NCBI GenBank assembly: GCA_027449885.1
Contig: DAIDKS010000025.1
Span: 1 to 63,912 of the forward strand
From: Acidimicrobiaceae bacterium
GTDB taxonomy: Bacteria; Actinomycetota; Acidimicrobiia; Acidimicrobiales; RAAP-2
Length of the DNA: 63,912 bases
Direction of reading: 5' to 3'
This document shows positions 1 through 10,299 of this stretch, one piece after another. Position 1 is the first letter of the stretch. The number at the start of each line of letters is the position of its first letter. Made by a program: the position numbers and the translations under genes. A model generated the notes under the pieces. It was not told where the DNA came from. It did no database searches and worked only from the letters and a program-made list of their open reading frames with translations.

Positions 1-200
1 CCCGCCCGCGACGCCGTCGCGGCGGCGGTGCGCGCGAGCGGGGGCGCCGTCGTCCACTCGCTCCCGCCCGGCCCGGTGGCCGACGCGGCGGCGCGGGCCG
101 TCGCGACGACGACGCGCCTCGACGCGGGGCTCGCCGCCCTCTTCATCCTCGTGGGCCTGGCGGCCACCTTCCGCCTGCCCCGCCAGAGCCCCCCGGCCTG

Positions 201-201
<1 letters not shown>
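1..201 (+). CDS. C-terminal end of a transporter, probably MFS (5' cut by window)
   Basis: The reading frame is open from base 1 and stops with TGA at 199-201, giving 66 residues. It contains a hydrophobic stretch (LAALFILVGLAATF) that ends in a short basic tail, which is typical of the last membrane helix of a major facilitator permease. The TGA shares its A with the ATG of the following TetR gene, so the two are translationally coupled. A transporter followed directly by a TetR gene suggests a drug-efflux pair with its own repressor. Only the tail is visible, so the family is an inference. Confidence 0.5.
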
Positions 202-1083
<882 letters not shown>

Positions 1084-2499
1084 TTAGACGTTGTCGGGGT
1101 GCAGGTGGCTGGGCGTGAGGAGCGGCTCGCCGAAGGTGGGCTCCGGGAAGGCCTCCTCCTCGTGGATCGCGATGTCTCCCACGGAGAGTACTTCGTCGGT
1201 CTCGCGCAGCCCCCGGAGGAGCTTCTTCACGACGTAGAAGATGATCGTGGTCATGACCCCCGTGTAGAGGATGATCCAGAGGGCGGCGAGGAACTGCTCC
1301 CAGAGCTGGTGGAAGGAGTGGGTGTAGAACCACCCGCCGACCGAGAAGCTGCCCGGCCCCTTGTAGTGGCGGCCCGTCACCCCGTACTGGACCATGCCGG
1401 GGTCGGCGAGGATCCCGACGAGGAGCCCCCCGACGAGCCCGGCGATGCCGTGGGTGTAGACGACGCCCATCGCGTCGTCGACCTTCGAGAAGGGCCGCAC
1501 CCGTGAGAGGTAGTTCCAGGCGACCCAGACGATCGAGGCGGCGATGAGGCCCACGAGCATCGCCCCGGTGCCGTTCACCCAGCCGGCCGAAGGGGTGATC
1601 GCCACCAGGCCGCAGAGCATCCCGTTGAGGGCCCCGAGGAAGGTCGGCTTCTTCTGGCGCGAGAAGGCCATGTCGAGCAGGAGCCAGGTGAGGACCCCGA
1701 CGGCCGTCGCCACATTGGTGTTGAGGACGGCCGAGGCGGCGTCGACGCCGGCGTAGAAGGGGTCACCCCCGTTGAAGCCGTTCCAGCCGAGCCAGAGGAT
1801 CCCGGCCCCGATCGCCACCATCATGAGGTTGCTGGGGAAGGCGTTCTCCCGGTCCTGCCAGCGCCGCGGCCCGAGGATGGCCGCGCCCACGAAGGCGGCG
1901 ACTCCGGCCGAGAGGTGGATGACGTAGCCGCCCGAGTAGTCGACGGCCCCCTTCTGGGCGAAGAAGCCCCCGCCCCAGAGCAGGGCCGCGTTGACCGTGT
2001 AGACGAGGGTGATCCACGCCGGCACGATGATGAGCCAGGCCCGGAACTTGAGCCGCCCGACGAGGGCCCCGAGGAAGAGCAGGGGCGTGATCGCCGCGAA
2101 GACGAACTGGAAGTAGGCGAGGGCCGCCGTCGAGTAGTGGAAGGGGATGAGGGTGTTGGCCCCCGAGACGGCCTGGCCCTGCTCGGCCCCGGCCGTCGAG
2201 AGCGGGGTGAAGTGCCCGATGAAGCCGCTCCAGAAGGAGCCCGTCGGCCCGAAGTGGGCCTGGGGCCCGAAGGCCATGTTGTAGCCCCAGAGCATCCAGA
2301 CGACCAGGGTCAGCGAGAAGCCGGTGAAGGTCATCAGCATCGTGTTGACGATCCACTTCTTGCGCACCAGGCCGCCGTAGAGGACGCTGAGCCCCGGCAG
2401 GCTCATCAGTCCCACCAGCGTCGCCGCCACCATCTGCCAGGTGTTGTCGGCGGGGTTCAGCCAGCTCGGGTACGGGATGTTGGTCACCGCGGTGAGCAC
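1084..2499 (-). CDS. amt: Ammonium transporter Amt
   Basis: This 471-residue membrane channel of the Amt/Mep/Rh family conducts ammonium across the inner membrane. It has about eleven hydrophobic helices. The two pore histidines are seen in the contexts YVIHLSAG and VYTHGIAG, matching the twin-His motif of AmtB. The C-terminal cytoplasmic tail of about 50 residues is of the kind contacted by GlnK. The start is GTG with a strong GGAGG site 5-6 bases upstream. It is first in the amt-glnK operon and is probably induced by nitrogen limitation, though I did not find a clear GlnR box in the 103 bases upstream. Confidence 0.96.
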   Translation of the reverse strand: MLTAVTNIPYPSWLNPADNTWQMVAATLVGLMSLPGLSVLYGGLVRKKWIVNTMLMTFTGFSLTLVVWMLWGYNMAFGPQAHFGPTGSFWSGFIGHFTPLSTAGAEQGQAVSGANTLIPFHYSTAALAYFQFVFAAITPLLFLGALVGRLKFRAWLIIVPAWITLVYTVNAALLWGGGFFAQKGAVDYSGGYVIHLSAGVAAFVGAAILGPRRWQDRENAFPSNLMMVAIGAGILWLGWNGFNGGDPFYAGVDAASAVLNTNVATAVGVLTWLLLDMAFSRQKKPTFLGALNGMLCGLVAITPSAGWVNGTGAMLVGLIAASIVWVAWNYLSRVRPFSKVDDAMGVVYTHGIAGLVGGLLVGILADPGMVQYGVTGRHYKGPGSFSVGGWFYTHSFHQLWEQFLAALWIILYTGVMTTIIFYVVKKLLRGLRETDEVLSVGDIAIHEEEAFPEPTFGEPLLTPSHLHPDNV

Positions 2500-2602
2500 G
2501 CGCCCTCCTCACTTCCTCGGGAGGGCGACGCTGACCTCGACTGGCTCCAGTGTGGCCAGCGAGGATTTCGGAGCCGTTAGCGGCGTGTTTCGGGGCTGTG
2601 AA

Positions 2603-4630
2603 CTACGAGTCGGCGAGCGAGCGCTCGAGGACCTGGGCGATGTCGAGCACCCGGACCTCCTCACGGCCCTCGGCCTTCACGCCGTCGTCGAGCATGATCA
2701 TGCAGAACGGACAGGCCGTCGCCACGTACTCGGCCCCGGTCGCGAGGGCCTCGCGGGCCCGGTCGCTGTTGACGCGCGTGCCGATCTTCTCCTCCATCCA
2801 CATGCGCGCCCCGCCCGCGCCGCAGCAGAAGCTGCGCTCGCGGCTGCGGTCCATCTCGAGTCGCTCGACGCCGGGCACCGCGGAGATCGCGCCGCGGGGG
2901 TCGTCGAAGACCCGGTTGTGGCGCCCGAGGTAGCAGGCGTCGTGGTACACGACCTTGCCGGCGAAGGAGCCGCCGGGGGTGAGCCGTCCCGTCGCCACGA
3001 GGTGGTTCAGCAGCTCGGAGTGGTGCACGACCTCGTAGTCGCCGCCGAGGGCCGGGTACTCGTTCTTGATCGTGTTGAAGCAGTGGGCGCAGGTCGTCAC
3101 GATCTTGCGGGCCTTCACCTCGTTGAGCGTCGCGACGTTGGCCTTGGCCATCTCCTGGAAGAGGTACTCGTTGCCCATGCGCCGCGCCGGGTCCCCGGTG
3201 CAGGACTCGCGCTGGCCGAGGATGGCGAAGCCGACGCCGGCACGCCGCAGCAGGCGCGCGGTCGAGATGGCCTGGTTGCGGCCGCGCTCGTCGAGCGAGC
3301 CGGCGCAGCCCACCCAGTAGAGGTACTCGACGTCGTCGGGGATCTCGTCGGTGACGATGGGCACCTCGAAGTCGAGGGCGCTCAGCCAGTCGGTCCGCTT
3401 GGAGGACCCCAGTCCCCACGGGTCGCCCTGGTTCTCCATGTTGCGCAGCAGGAGCCCCGCCTCGGTCGGGAAGCGCGACTCCATGAGGACCTCGTAGCGG
3501 CGCATGTCGATGATCGCGTCGACGTGCTCGATGTCGACCGGGCACTGCTCGACGCAGCTGCCGCAGGTGGTGCACGACCACAGCACGTCGGGGTCGATCA
3601 CGCCGCCGACCAGCGTGCCGGCCTCGGCGGTCCCCTCGCCGGAGAGGAGGCGGTCGGCCGAGGCGAAGAGGTTGTCGCGCAGCCCCATGATGAGGAGCTT
3701 CGGGCTGAGGGGCTTGCCGGTGTTCCAGGCCGGGCAGACCGACTGGCACCGACCGCACTCGGTGCAGGTCGCGAAGTCGAGCATCTGCTTCCAGGTGAAG
3801 TCCTCGAGGTGTCCCACGCCGAAGACGGTGTCCTCGGTGACGTGCTCCATGTCCATGTCGGGGGTCTTGTCGAGCCCGCCGAGCGCCCGGGGGCGACGCG
3901 AGAAGCCGACGTTGACCGGCGCGAGGAAGATGTGGAGGTGCTTCGAGTAGGAGACGAAGACGAGGAAGCCGGCGATCACCGCGATGTTGGCGAGGAGGAA
4001 GACCGCCTCGAGCACGCTGTTGACCCCGGTGCCGAGCGGTCGGAGCCAGACGCCGACGACGTGGCTCGCGAAGGCCCACGTCGACTGGCCGAAGGGGAAG
4101 TGGCCGGTCGCGACCTGGGCCCCGCGGTAGAGGAGGAGGGTGACGATCACCATCGCGATCAGAAAGAGCGTCAGCCACGCCGCCCCCAGGTGACTGCCGT
4201 AGAAGCGGCTGGCCCGGTCCTTGCGCGCCGGGGCGTTCTTCACGCGGATCACCGTGAAGACGACGAGGGAGACCAGGACGGCCGTCGAGAAGAAGTCCTC
4301 CACGAAGCCCAGCCAGTTGTCCGTCCCGATGAGGGGGATGTGGAAGTTGCGGCTGAAGAGGGCCCCGTAGGCCTCGACGATCGTGGCGAGCAGGATCATG
4401 AAGCCCCACATCGTGAAGAAGTGGGCGGTGCCGGGGACGGTCCAGCGCAGCAGCTTGCGCTGACCGGCCACCTCGGTGAGCTCGGCCTCGGTGAAGCGAC
4501 CCCAGCCGCCCCAGCGCCGTGGCGCCTCCTGGCCGGTGCGCACGAGCCGCGACAGCCACCAGAAGCGCCGTCCGGCAATGGCGAAGCAGACGATCGAGAT
4601 CCCGAGTCCGATGATGATGCGAGCGAGCAC
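2603..4630 (-). CDS. Membrane-anchored Fe-S oxidoreductase, heterodisulfide reductase-like
   Basis: This 675-residue protein begins with several membrane helices (about residues 1-240), similar to the cytochrome b-type gamma subunit of nitrate reductase. Two 4Fe-4S motifs follow, CTECGRCQSVCP near residue 290 and CTTCGSCVEQCP near 355. Two CCG cysteine-rich regions follow (CAGSLDERG near 440 and CCGAGGARM near 600). This is the architecture of the conserved actinobacterial Fe-S oxidoreductase typified by Rv0338c. It probably passes electrons between the quinone pool and an unknown cytoplasmic partner. GTG start with GGAGG six bases upstream. Confidence 0.85.
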   Translation of the reverse strand: MLARIIIGLGISIVCFAIAGRRFWWLSRLVRTGQEAPRRWGGWGRFTEAELTEVAGQRKLLRWTVPGTAHFFTMWGFMILLATIVEAYGALFSRNFHIPLIGTDNWLGFVEDFFSTAVLVSLVVFTVIRVKNAPARKDRASRFYGSHLGAAWLTLFLIAMVIVTLLLYRGAQVATGHFPFGQSTWAFASHVVGVWLRPLGTGVNSVLEAVFLLANIAVIAGFLVFVSYSKHLHIFLAPVNVGFSRRPRALGGLDKTPDMDMEHVTEDTVFGVGHLEDFTWKQMLDFATCTECGRCQSVCPAWNTGKPLSPKLLIMGLRDNLFASADRLLSGEGTAEAGTLVGGVIDPDVLWSCTTCGSCVEQCPVDIEHVDAIIDMRRYEVLMESRFPTEAGLLLRNMENQGDPWGLGSSKRTDWLSALDFEVPIVTDEIPDDVEYLYWVGCAGSLDERGRNQAISTARLLRRAGVGFAILGQRESCTGDPARRMGNEYLFQEMAKANVATLNEVKARKIVTTCAHCFNTIKNEYPALGGDYEVVHHSELLNHLVATGRLTPGGSFAGKVVYHDACYLGRHNRVFDDPRGAISAVPGVERLEMDRSRERSFCCGAGGARMWMEEKIGTRVNSDRAREALATGAEYVATACPFCMIMLDDGVKAEGREEVRVLDIAQVLERSLADS

Positions 4631-4665
4631 CGCACTCCTCCCTCACGGCCCCGCGGGGCCGTCTC

Positions 4666-5232
4666 TCACTTCGTGAAGTTCTCCCAGTAGCGACTCGCCG
4701 TCGGTCCCCGCTGTCCGCGGTACTTGGACCCGAGCCCCGCCGACCCATAGGGACGGTCGGCCGGCGTCGTCATCTCGAAGAAGCTGATCTGGCCGATCTT
4801 CATGCCCGGATAGAGCGTGATCGGCAGGTTGGCCACGTTCGAGAGCTCGAGGGTGAGGTGTCCGTCCCACCCCGCGTCGACGAAGCCCGCGGTCGAGTGG
4901 ATGAGGAGCCCCAGGCGTCCGAGTGAGGACTTCCCCTCGAGTCGCGCGACCAGGTCGTCGGGGATCACCACGCGCTCGATGGTCGACCCCAACAGGAACT
5001 CGCCGGGGTGCAGGATCATTGGGTTGGTCGGGCCCACGTCGATCAACTCGGTGAGGTCCTCCATCGGCTCCCGCACGTCGATCACCCGACGGGAGTGATT
5101 GCGGAACGCGCGGAAGAGCTGATCGACGTGGAGGTCGACCGACGACGGCTGGATGCAGTCCTCGCCGAGCGGATCGATGACGATCCGACCCGAGGCGAGC
5201 GCCTCCTTGATGGACCGGTCCGAGAGCACCAT
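4666..5232 (-). CDS. dcd: dCTP deaminase, probably bifunctional with dUTPase
   Basis: With the start placed at MVLSDRSI the protein has 188 residues, the usual Dcd length; the frame can be extended 16 residues upstream but that part is not family-like. Recognisable segments are [13 protein letters not shown] near the N terminus, the catalytic loop [20 protein letters not shown] with its conserved Glu-Gly-Lys-Ser, and the C-terminal [13 protein letters not shown]. The enzyme deaminates dCTP and, in the actinobacterial bifunctional form, also hydrolyses dUTP to dUMP for thymidylate synthesis. It lies 35 bases downstream of the Fe-S oxidoreductase gene. Confidence 0.95.
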   Translation of the reverse strand: MVLSDRSIKEALASGRIVIDPLGEDCIQPSSVDLHVDQLFRAFRNHSRRVIDVREPMEDLTELIDVGPTNPMILHPGEFLLGSTIERVVIPDDLVARLEGKSSLGRLGLLIHSTAGFVDAGWDGHLTLELSNVANLPITLYPGMKIGQISFFEMTTPADRPYGSAGLGSKYRGQRGPTASRYWENFTK

Positions 5233-5345
5233 GACGCTCGTCACGCTACTCGCCGGAAACCCGACGGTTCGGCCCCGCACGGGCGTACCACCCCGAGACC
5301 CGCCACTGGCCGGACCTCGAATCCCACGACTACGATGGCGGCCAC

Positions 5346-5419
5346 GCGGGTGTAGTTCAGCGGCAGAACATCAGCTTCCCAAGCTGAGAACGCGGGTTCG
5401 ATTCCCGTCGCCCGCTCCA
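5346..5419 (+). tRNA. tRNA-Gly (anticodon CCC)
   Basis: A full cloverleaf can be drawn. The 7-bp acceptor stem pairs GCGGGTG (5346-5352) with CGCCCGC (5409-5415). The anticodon stem TCAGC/GCTGA encloses the loop TTCCCAA, giving anticodon CCC. The T arm is GCGGG-TTCGATT-CCCGT. The discriminator is T, and CCA is encoded at 5417-5419. It is the integration site of the downstream genomic island, and the insertion keeps the gene intact because the island end restores the 3' half. Confidence 0.95.
5380..5419. repeat. attL: left 40-bp core repeat inside tRNA-Gly
   Basis: The 40 bases run from the anticodon loop through the T arm to the encoded CCA. They are identical to 27169-27208 in the same orientation. 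Overlap with the tRNA 3' half is the standard target of tyrosine integrases. The intact tRNA is on this side. Confidence 0.92.
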
Positions 5420-5473
5420 CGTCCCTTGTCCCTGGTGGGACATGGGATTTCGAGTGACGTCACCGCGGTGATG

Positions 5474-5538
5474 TTCGCCACCTTTCGCCTCCATTCGCCC
5501 CTCTTCGCCACGGTTCACTGTCGCAAGAGTGTCGCGAG
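5474..5538. repeat. Phased TTCGCC repeats, candidate integrase/Xis arm sites (left arm)
   Basis: TTCGCC occurs at 5474, 5484, 5494 and 5504, an exact 10-bp spacing that would put all copies on one face of the helix. The last copy begins a 35-bp element (5504-5538) that recurs in direct orientation at 27074-27108 with about 28 of 35 identities, including two GTCGC units 11 bp apart. Both copies lie just inside the att cores (85 and 60 bp away). I infer arm-type binding sites for the island integrase or its directionality factor. The rest of 5420-5704 shows no gene. Confidence 0.55.
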
Positions 5539-5704
5539 CGAATCCTACGCCCACCTGTGATGGTCGCCAGTCAAGTTCATGGGGATCGTGAGTAGGGGCA
5601 GCCTTCGAGTCTCCAAGTCGAGGAGTTGCCTTAGCGTCGCCACCGAGAACATCCGCAGTGTCTCAGCAACGCCGCTTTAGCTCTCGGTCAACATCGGTCC
5701 CGGG

Positions 5705-6385
5705 TCAGTGTGAACTTGACGTCCCTCGTTGAACCGACCGGTACACGACAAGCGCGAAGACGGCGGCGCTCACGGCGACGACGCTCCACCCCACGACGGC
5801 GAAGTGCGCGAGTTCATCTGGAATACCCGTCATTATGGTGCCCAGACCGACAAGGGGTAAGCCCCGGGCGTCAAATCGGATCGACCGATCCCGCTCCACG
5901 TCGAGCCTCCTTTGAAGCTCCGCCGTGGACTCATGCTGCCGCTCACGAACCTCCCCGATCTCCCTACGCAGTTCCTCATAGCGAATGGCAGCATTGTCCA
6001 TTGCGACCTTCTGAGCTGCCCACAATTCCTCGACGTTGCGATGGAGGTTCTCAACCTTCTCATCAGGAGTCCATGTATCGACCCAAGCCCGGGTTACCGT
6101 TGCGGTCACTTGAGCCGCGGCCGTGGCCGAGCCCTGTGCACGCCCCTGCAAAGATGGCGGCGAAGGTCGAAGCTTCGGGATGACGAGCGCAAGAAGCCTG
6201 CGCAATGCCTGACCCGATCGTTGGGCAACCTTCAGCAGATCGCGCCCGATCTCCTTGACAGCATCTGGTGAAGAGACCAGGACACCTACGATCACTGCGG
6301 CTACTCCGAACCACCTAAGTACTTCTGGCTCAAGACCGCCGCCGTTGGGTGCGATTGCGACGACGCTTCTTGCCCCGATTACCAC
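5705..6385 (-). CDS. Membrane-anchored coiled-coil protein of the defence operon (unknown function)
   Basis: This 226-residue protein has a hydrophobic segment at about residues 25-42, a long charged helical region at about 105-170 rich in Glu, Arg and Gln (likely coiled coil), and a second membrane helix at about 193-215 (AVVGWSVVAVSAAVFALVVY). It starts with GTG at 6385 and overlaps the end of the methylase gene by 7 bases, so it is translated with the defence operon. I recognise no family. It could anchor the complex at the membrane or act as an effector, but that is inference. Confidence 0.6.
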   Translation of the reverse strand: MVIGARSVVAIAPNGGGLEPEVLRWFGVAAVIVGVLVSSPDAVKEIGRDLLKVAQRSGQALRRLLALVIPKLRPSPPSLQGRAQGSATAAAQVTATVTRAWVDTWTPDEKVENLHRNVEELWAAQKVAMDNAAIRYEELRREIGEVRERQHESTAELQRRLDVERDRSIRFDARGLPLVGLGTIMTGIPDELAHFAVVGWSVVAVSAAVFALVVYRSVQRGTSSSH

Positions 6386-9300
6386 CTCGAAACTGCCTCA
6401 CTCGTCTGCCCACTTGCACGCGCGTTCGCGGCAAGTTCGTCATACTGCGCCAAGATCTCCCGCTTGGTCCGGTACTCGCCGTACGCAGCCTCGTCCTTTC
6501 TCCTCACGATCGGGAATGTGTCCATCACGTACGCCACCTCGTCGCGATCGAGACCGTAAAGGTGGAAGCAGGCTGCATCTAACTCGGCACGGAGTCGCCG
6601 GCGCCGCTCAAGATCCCAGCGGAACGGTGGACCGTCGTAGCCAAGGTCAACCGCGAACCCCGCCATGTCCATCGCCGTATACGTGAGTTCAAGAACTCGC
6701 GGCATCATCCAGGCACCCAATGTCTCAGATGGGGACCAGGGTGCTTGCGCCTCCATTGCCCCAGGTGGGGGTAGAGGAAGCTGTCTTGCCACGAAGAATG
6801 AGAGATGCGTACCTCCGATCTTTTGTCGAGCGACGTAGTCCAGTGCAAACGACGATGTTAGAGCCGCAAGGCAGCTGATCTCCTCAGGGCTTCGATCGGA
6901 CCAGATCAGTTGGATCGGATCGCCCGCAGCTGTATACGGCAAGATAGTCGCAACCACAGTTCGTCGGTTTGTTGTCGTATCCGTAATACCTCGATAGCCG
7001 AAGAGCCATCGTGTTCCAACTGGCACTCTCTTGGAGACTTCAGCTTCGGCCACCCAGTACCTTGGCATCACAAGGTGGTGTGGATCAGCAAGTTGTTCAT
7101 CGCTTGGCCCGGGAAGCATGCGCGCACTCCTACTTCGAGTGTCACCTTGAACGGCATAATCTCCGTCCCGGTGATTGAACTGATGAATCATCTTTGATTC
7201 GTAGAGCGGCAGCCACGTCTCAGTGCCCTTTCGCCAGATGTTGCCCTCAAGCTGCGCGCCCAGCGCCTCGAGATCCTCTGCGGTGCGAAAGAGCCCTGAG
7301 TCATTGGTCATGTCGAACATCCGGCTGAACGAGATTCCCCACGGGTTGCCCTCGGAGTCGTCGTCGCGCACTAACACCGGCACTCGCCGGTAGATCTTGG
7401 TGGTGAGCTCGGCGTCCGTTCGCGAGCGAAAGACCGGTGCCGTCTTGGTGTTCGGGTTGATCAGCTCAATGTCGTCCGGACTCAGTGCGAAGCGCCGCTC
7501 CTGGTCAGCTAGATCGCGCGGCTCGCGGGCGAGAAAGGAGAACTGCGCCTCACTCGCTCCGCCGGCCGGGCCAGTTAGGGTGAGTAGGCAGAACTTGAAA
7601 TTGCGATGGACTCCCGGGAACAGCGGCGCGCTGTTCTCGAAGTCGAAGAGGCTTACTAGGCTTCGCGTCGTGACGCAGTCGCCGAAGAACTCCTTAGTCA
7701 TGTCGTCGGTCGCGATTCCCGTTGGCACAATTATCCCAAGGCGACCCGTCGGCGCCAGAGCCCCACGCATGGCCTCTGCGAATACGGCGTAGGTGTTGAT
7801 GTCGCCCCGCCCGCACAGTGGGTAGCGACCGGATGTGCGTAGGAACTGGCTCTCGGCATCGGCGTCACGCAGCGCCTCGCGATACGCGGCCCACAGGATT
7901 GGGTCATCCGTTTCGAGTCGGGCGATCAGCGCCTTGCGCGTGGCGCCCGCCGCCTCAGCGATTTCCGGATGACGGGCCGCGAAGAACTCCTTTTCGGAGA
8001 GCTTCACCTTCTCCCAGGGCGGATTGCCCACCACGAGTGAGAAGCCACCGTTCGCGAAGACGTCCGGAAACGCCAGGTGCCAGTGGAAGAGATGGTGATG
8101 CCTCACCATCTCCTCGACCACCTCGAGCACGGCTGGATCCACCGCCCCCTCTGCGAGCGTCCTGACAGTCGCCGACGTCACTCTCGGGACACCCGCTCGC
8201 TTCGGGGCGAAGAAAGCGGCGCACCACGCGTCGGCCATCAGACGCGCTCGAGTCATGGAGTTCGAGCGAGCGAGCATCTCGAAGGCCGCCCGCTTCCCCT
8301 CGACCTGGGCGACAGTCTCGTCGGGCATCCGCTCGACCGTGCTCGATTCACGCGCTAGTTCCGCCACCAACTGCTCGACGGGGGTGCCCAAGGCGAAAAG
8401 GCCGTGGCCCGCCTGTGCGAACTTCGACTCGGCGGTGTTCGACTTGCGCCAGGCGCTCGCCACCGCCTTGTCGTCATCAGTCAGGGCTTTGAAGGCCTCG
8501 TCCGGGATCGGTTCCGCCACGAGAGCCGCGGTTGCGCCGAGGAGCGCATTGCCCTCGACGAGATGGTGATCGAGGAACGACAACGGACGCCCCGGTTCGA
8601 TCGCCTCCAGCCAGAGGCTGATCTTGGCGAGTTCGAGCGCCATCGGATTGAGGTCAATGCCGTAGAGGCACCGACCCACCACGTCGCGCAGGGCGTGGCG
8701 CACCGCGTCCGGCGAGGGCTCCTCGTCGCCGGTGCGCACTGCAGCGAGACGGTAGGCGATCCGTCGGCCCGCGGCCACGAGGAAGTGGCCTGAACCGACC
8801 GCCGGGTCGATGACTCGCAGCGCCAGAAGTGCCTCCTCCGGCTCCGGCGCCCGCGCAGCTTCATCCAGCAGCGGCGTGAGCGCCGAGTCAAGCAGGGTCA
8901 CGATTAGTGAGTCCGGCGTGTAGTAGCTGCCGGTGCTTTTGCGCTCGCTGCCGGCGAACGTCTCGAGTGAGAAGTAGCTGCCATCCTCCTCTAGCACCGG
9001 GTGCAGTTCGAGGAGCCCCTCGTAAATGCCTCCGAGCTCGTCTGCACCCAGGTTCCGGTAGTCGATCGGGCGCAGGAGCCGCGCCTCTCGATCCACCAGC
9101 ATGGTGATGGACCGCACCGCGGCGAGCAGATCCGTGTCCGCGATGTCCGAGACATCGACGTCTGGCGTCGCCCCCGAGGACCAGAGAAACGACCCCAGAG
9201 CCGGTAGACCGAGGGCCGGGACCCCGTCCGGCGTGGAGAGTCCTCGCGTGACGACCAGGAGCGAGCGCCAGAGATCGGGGTGCGGACCCCGTGACGAGCG

Positions 9301-10299
9301 ACCCGCGGCGATGTCCCGCAGCCGACTAACGCTATAGAAGTCGCGGTAGTGCTGGCGGGCGAGTTCGTCGGCTTCTGGCTCGAGCAACAGTCCGCGGTCC
9401 TCGGCCACGAACAAGAAGATCAGACGATAGATGAGCCGCAAGAGCTGACGGTAGTAATCCAAGCGATCGAGTTCGCCCACACGAATGCGTCGACGTAGCT
9501 CGTGGTTGTCCCGGTAGGCGAGAAAGCCGCGTCCGAGAGTCGTGATCGCTTGCTCCACCTGGGTACGCAGGGCGTCCAGCGCTCGGGTTCCGGTGCTTTC
9601 GGCCTCCTCCCGCCAGCGCTCGAGCCACGACGACCCGGGGCTCTCCGAGTCGAGACGGCTCTCGTGACAGACGAGCCACAGGATCACGAACTCGTCGTAG
9701 AGCTCGTTCGCGAAGATGGCCTCGAGGTCGAACTCCACGAAGGCCTGGCGGGTCAGGCTGACGTTGTCGCGCAGGACACGCAGCAGACGCCCATTACTGA
9801 GTAGCGCCCACAGATACTCATCGGAGCGGTTGAGAAGCTCTTGGACCATGCTGTGAGGACTGGCACTGGCTGCTCCGCGCACGCCCGCCTGGCGCCGATC
9901 GAGCGATGTTCCCGCTCCGACCAGATGAAGCGGCAAACGACCACGCAGGTGGGAGATCGGGTAGGACTTGCCCTCGATCTCGAGGGATCTCGTCGCGGCC
10001 GGTCGGCCGTATCCGAGCTCATCAAGGAGCGGGTAGAGCCATCCGTCCCGCGTGGCTCCGGCGGCCGGGTCACTCGGATCGAGGGCACCGAGCACCGTGG
10101 CGAAGCGACGCCACAGGGGCACGAGTCGGTTCCACGAGCGCGCAATCGCTTCAGTGAGCCTCTCGCCGGGCGCCAGGTGGTAGTCCGAGGTGCTGAGACC
10201 CGCCAGGCCCGCATCGTGGCCGGCTACGCGATTGAGAAGGTCGGCCGGCAACAGTCCCCCTTCGGTGCGGATCGCGCTGAAGCCGCCGGTCGAACTCAC
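6379..10299 (-). CDS. Large N6-adenine DNA methyltransferase (DrmMI/Eco57I-like)
   Basis: The protein has 1306 residues. An SAM-binding motif I is seen at about 497-510 (VIDPAVGSGHFLVAAG), a second conserved block at about 547-565 (GIDLNPMALELAKISLWLEA) and the catalytic NPPW at 759-762, all diagnostic of gamma-type N6-adenine methylases of the Eco57I/type IIG and DISARM DrmMI kind. The first 450 residues are helical with no nuclease motif I can see; the last 450 may hold target recognition. The GTG start overlaps the end of the SNF2 gene (GTGA). In DISARM class 1 such a methylase marks host DNA beside a SNF2 helicase, as here. A stand-alone type IIG enzyme is less likely given the operon. 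Confidence 0.85.
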   Translation of the reverse strand: MSSTGGFSAIRTEGGLLPADLLNRVAGHDAGLAGLSTSDYHLAPGERLTEAIARSWNRLVPLWRRFATVLGALDPSDPAAGATRDGWLYPLLDELGYGRPAATRSLEIEGKSYPISHLRGRLPLHLVGAGTSLDRRQAGVRGAASASPHSMVQELLNRSDEYLWALLSNGRLLRVLRDNVSLTRQAFVEFDLEAIFANELYDEFVILWLVCHESRLDSESPGSSWLERWREEAESTGTRALDALRTQVEQAITTLGRGFLAYRDNHELRRRIRVGELDRLDYYRQLLRLIYRLIFLFVAEDRGLLLEPEADELARQHYRDFYSVSRLRDIAAGRSSRGPHPDLWRSLLVVTRGLSTPDGVPALGLPALGSFLWSSGATPDVDVSDIADTDLLAAVRSITMLVDREARLLRPIDYRNLGADELGGIYEGLLELHPVLEEDGSYFSLETFAGSERKSTGSYYTPDSLIVTLLDSALTPLLDEAARAPEPEEALLALRVIDPAVGSGHFLVAAGRRIAYRLAAVRTGDEEPSPDAVRHALRDVVGRCLYGIDLNPMALELAKISLWLEAIEPGRPLSFLDHHLVEGNALLGATAALVAEPIPDEAFKALTDDDKAVASAWRKSNTAESKFAQAGHGLFALGTPVEQLVAELARESSTVERMPDETVAQVEGKRAAFEMLARSNSMTRARLMADAWCAAFFAPKRAGVPRVTSATVRTLAEGAVDPAVLEVVEEMVRHHHLFHWHLAFPDVFANGGFSLVVGNPPWEKVKLSEKEFFAARHPEIAEAAGATRKALIARLETDDPILWAAYREALRDADAESQFLRTSGRYPLCGRGDINTYAVFAEAMRGALAPTGRLGIIVPTGIATDDMTKEFFGDCVTTRSLVSLFDFENSAPLFPGVHRNFKFCLLTLTGPAGGASEAQFSFLAREPRDLADQERRFALSPDDIELINPNTKTAPVFRSRTDAELTTKIYRRVPVLVRDDDSEGNPWGISFSRMFDMTNDSGLFRTAEDLEALGAQLEGNIWRKGTETWLPLYESKMIHQFNHRDGDYAVQGDTRSRSARMLPGPSDEQLADPHHLVMPRYWVAEAEVSKRVPVGTRWLFGYRGITDTTTNRRTVVATILPYTAAGDPIQLIWSDRSPEEISCLAALTSSFALDYVARQKIGGTHLSFFVARQLPLPPPGAMEAQAPWSPSETLGAWMMPRVLELTYTAMDMAGFAVDLGYDGPPFRWDLERRRRLRAELDAACFHLYGLDRDEVAYVMDTFPIVRRKDEAAYGEYRTKREILAQYDELAANARASGQTSEAVSRW

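Noticed and set aside
2661..4748. 695-aa open frame overlapping the Fe-S oxidoreductase on the same strand in another frame
   Set aside because: Low-complexity Arg-rich translation; the 675-aa frame carries the Fe-S motifs and ribosome site.
5474..5520. CRISPR array
   Set aside because: Repeats are 6-10 bp with no spacers of CRISPR size and no cas genes in the window.
5357..5554. 65-aa ORF on the minus strand over the tRNA gene
   Set aside because: It overlaps the tRNA and the att site and has no family-like sequence.
6379..10299. Stand-alone type IIG restriction-modification enzyme
   Set aside because: No nuclease motif was seen in the N-terminal part, and the gene is fused by overlaps to two helicase genes, which fits a DISARM-like methylase better.
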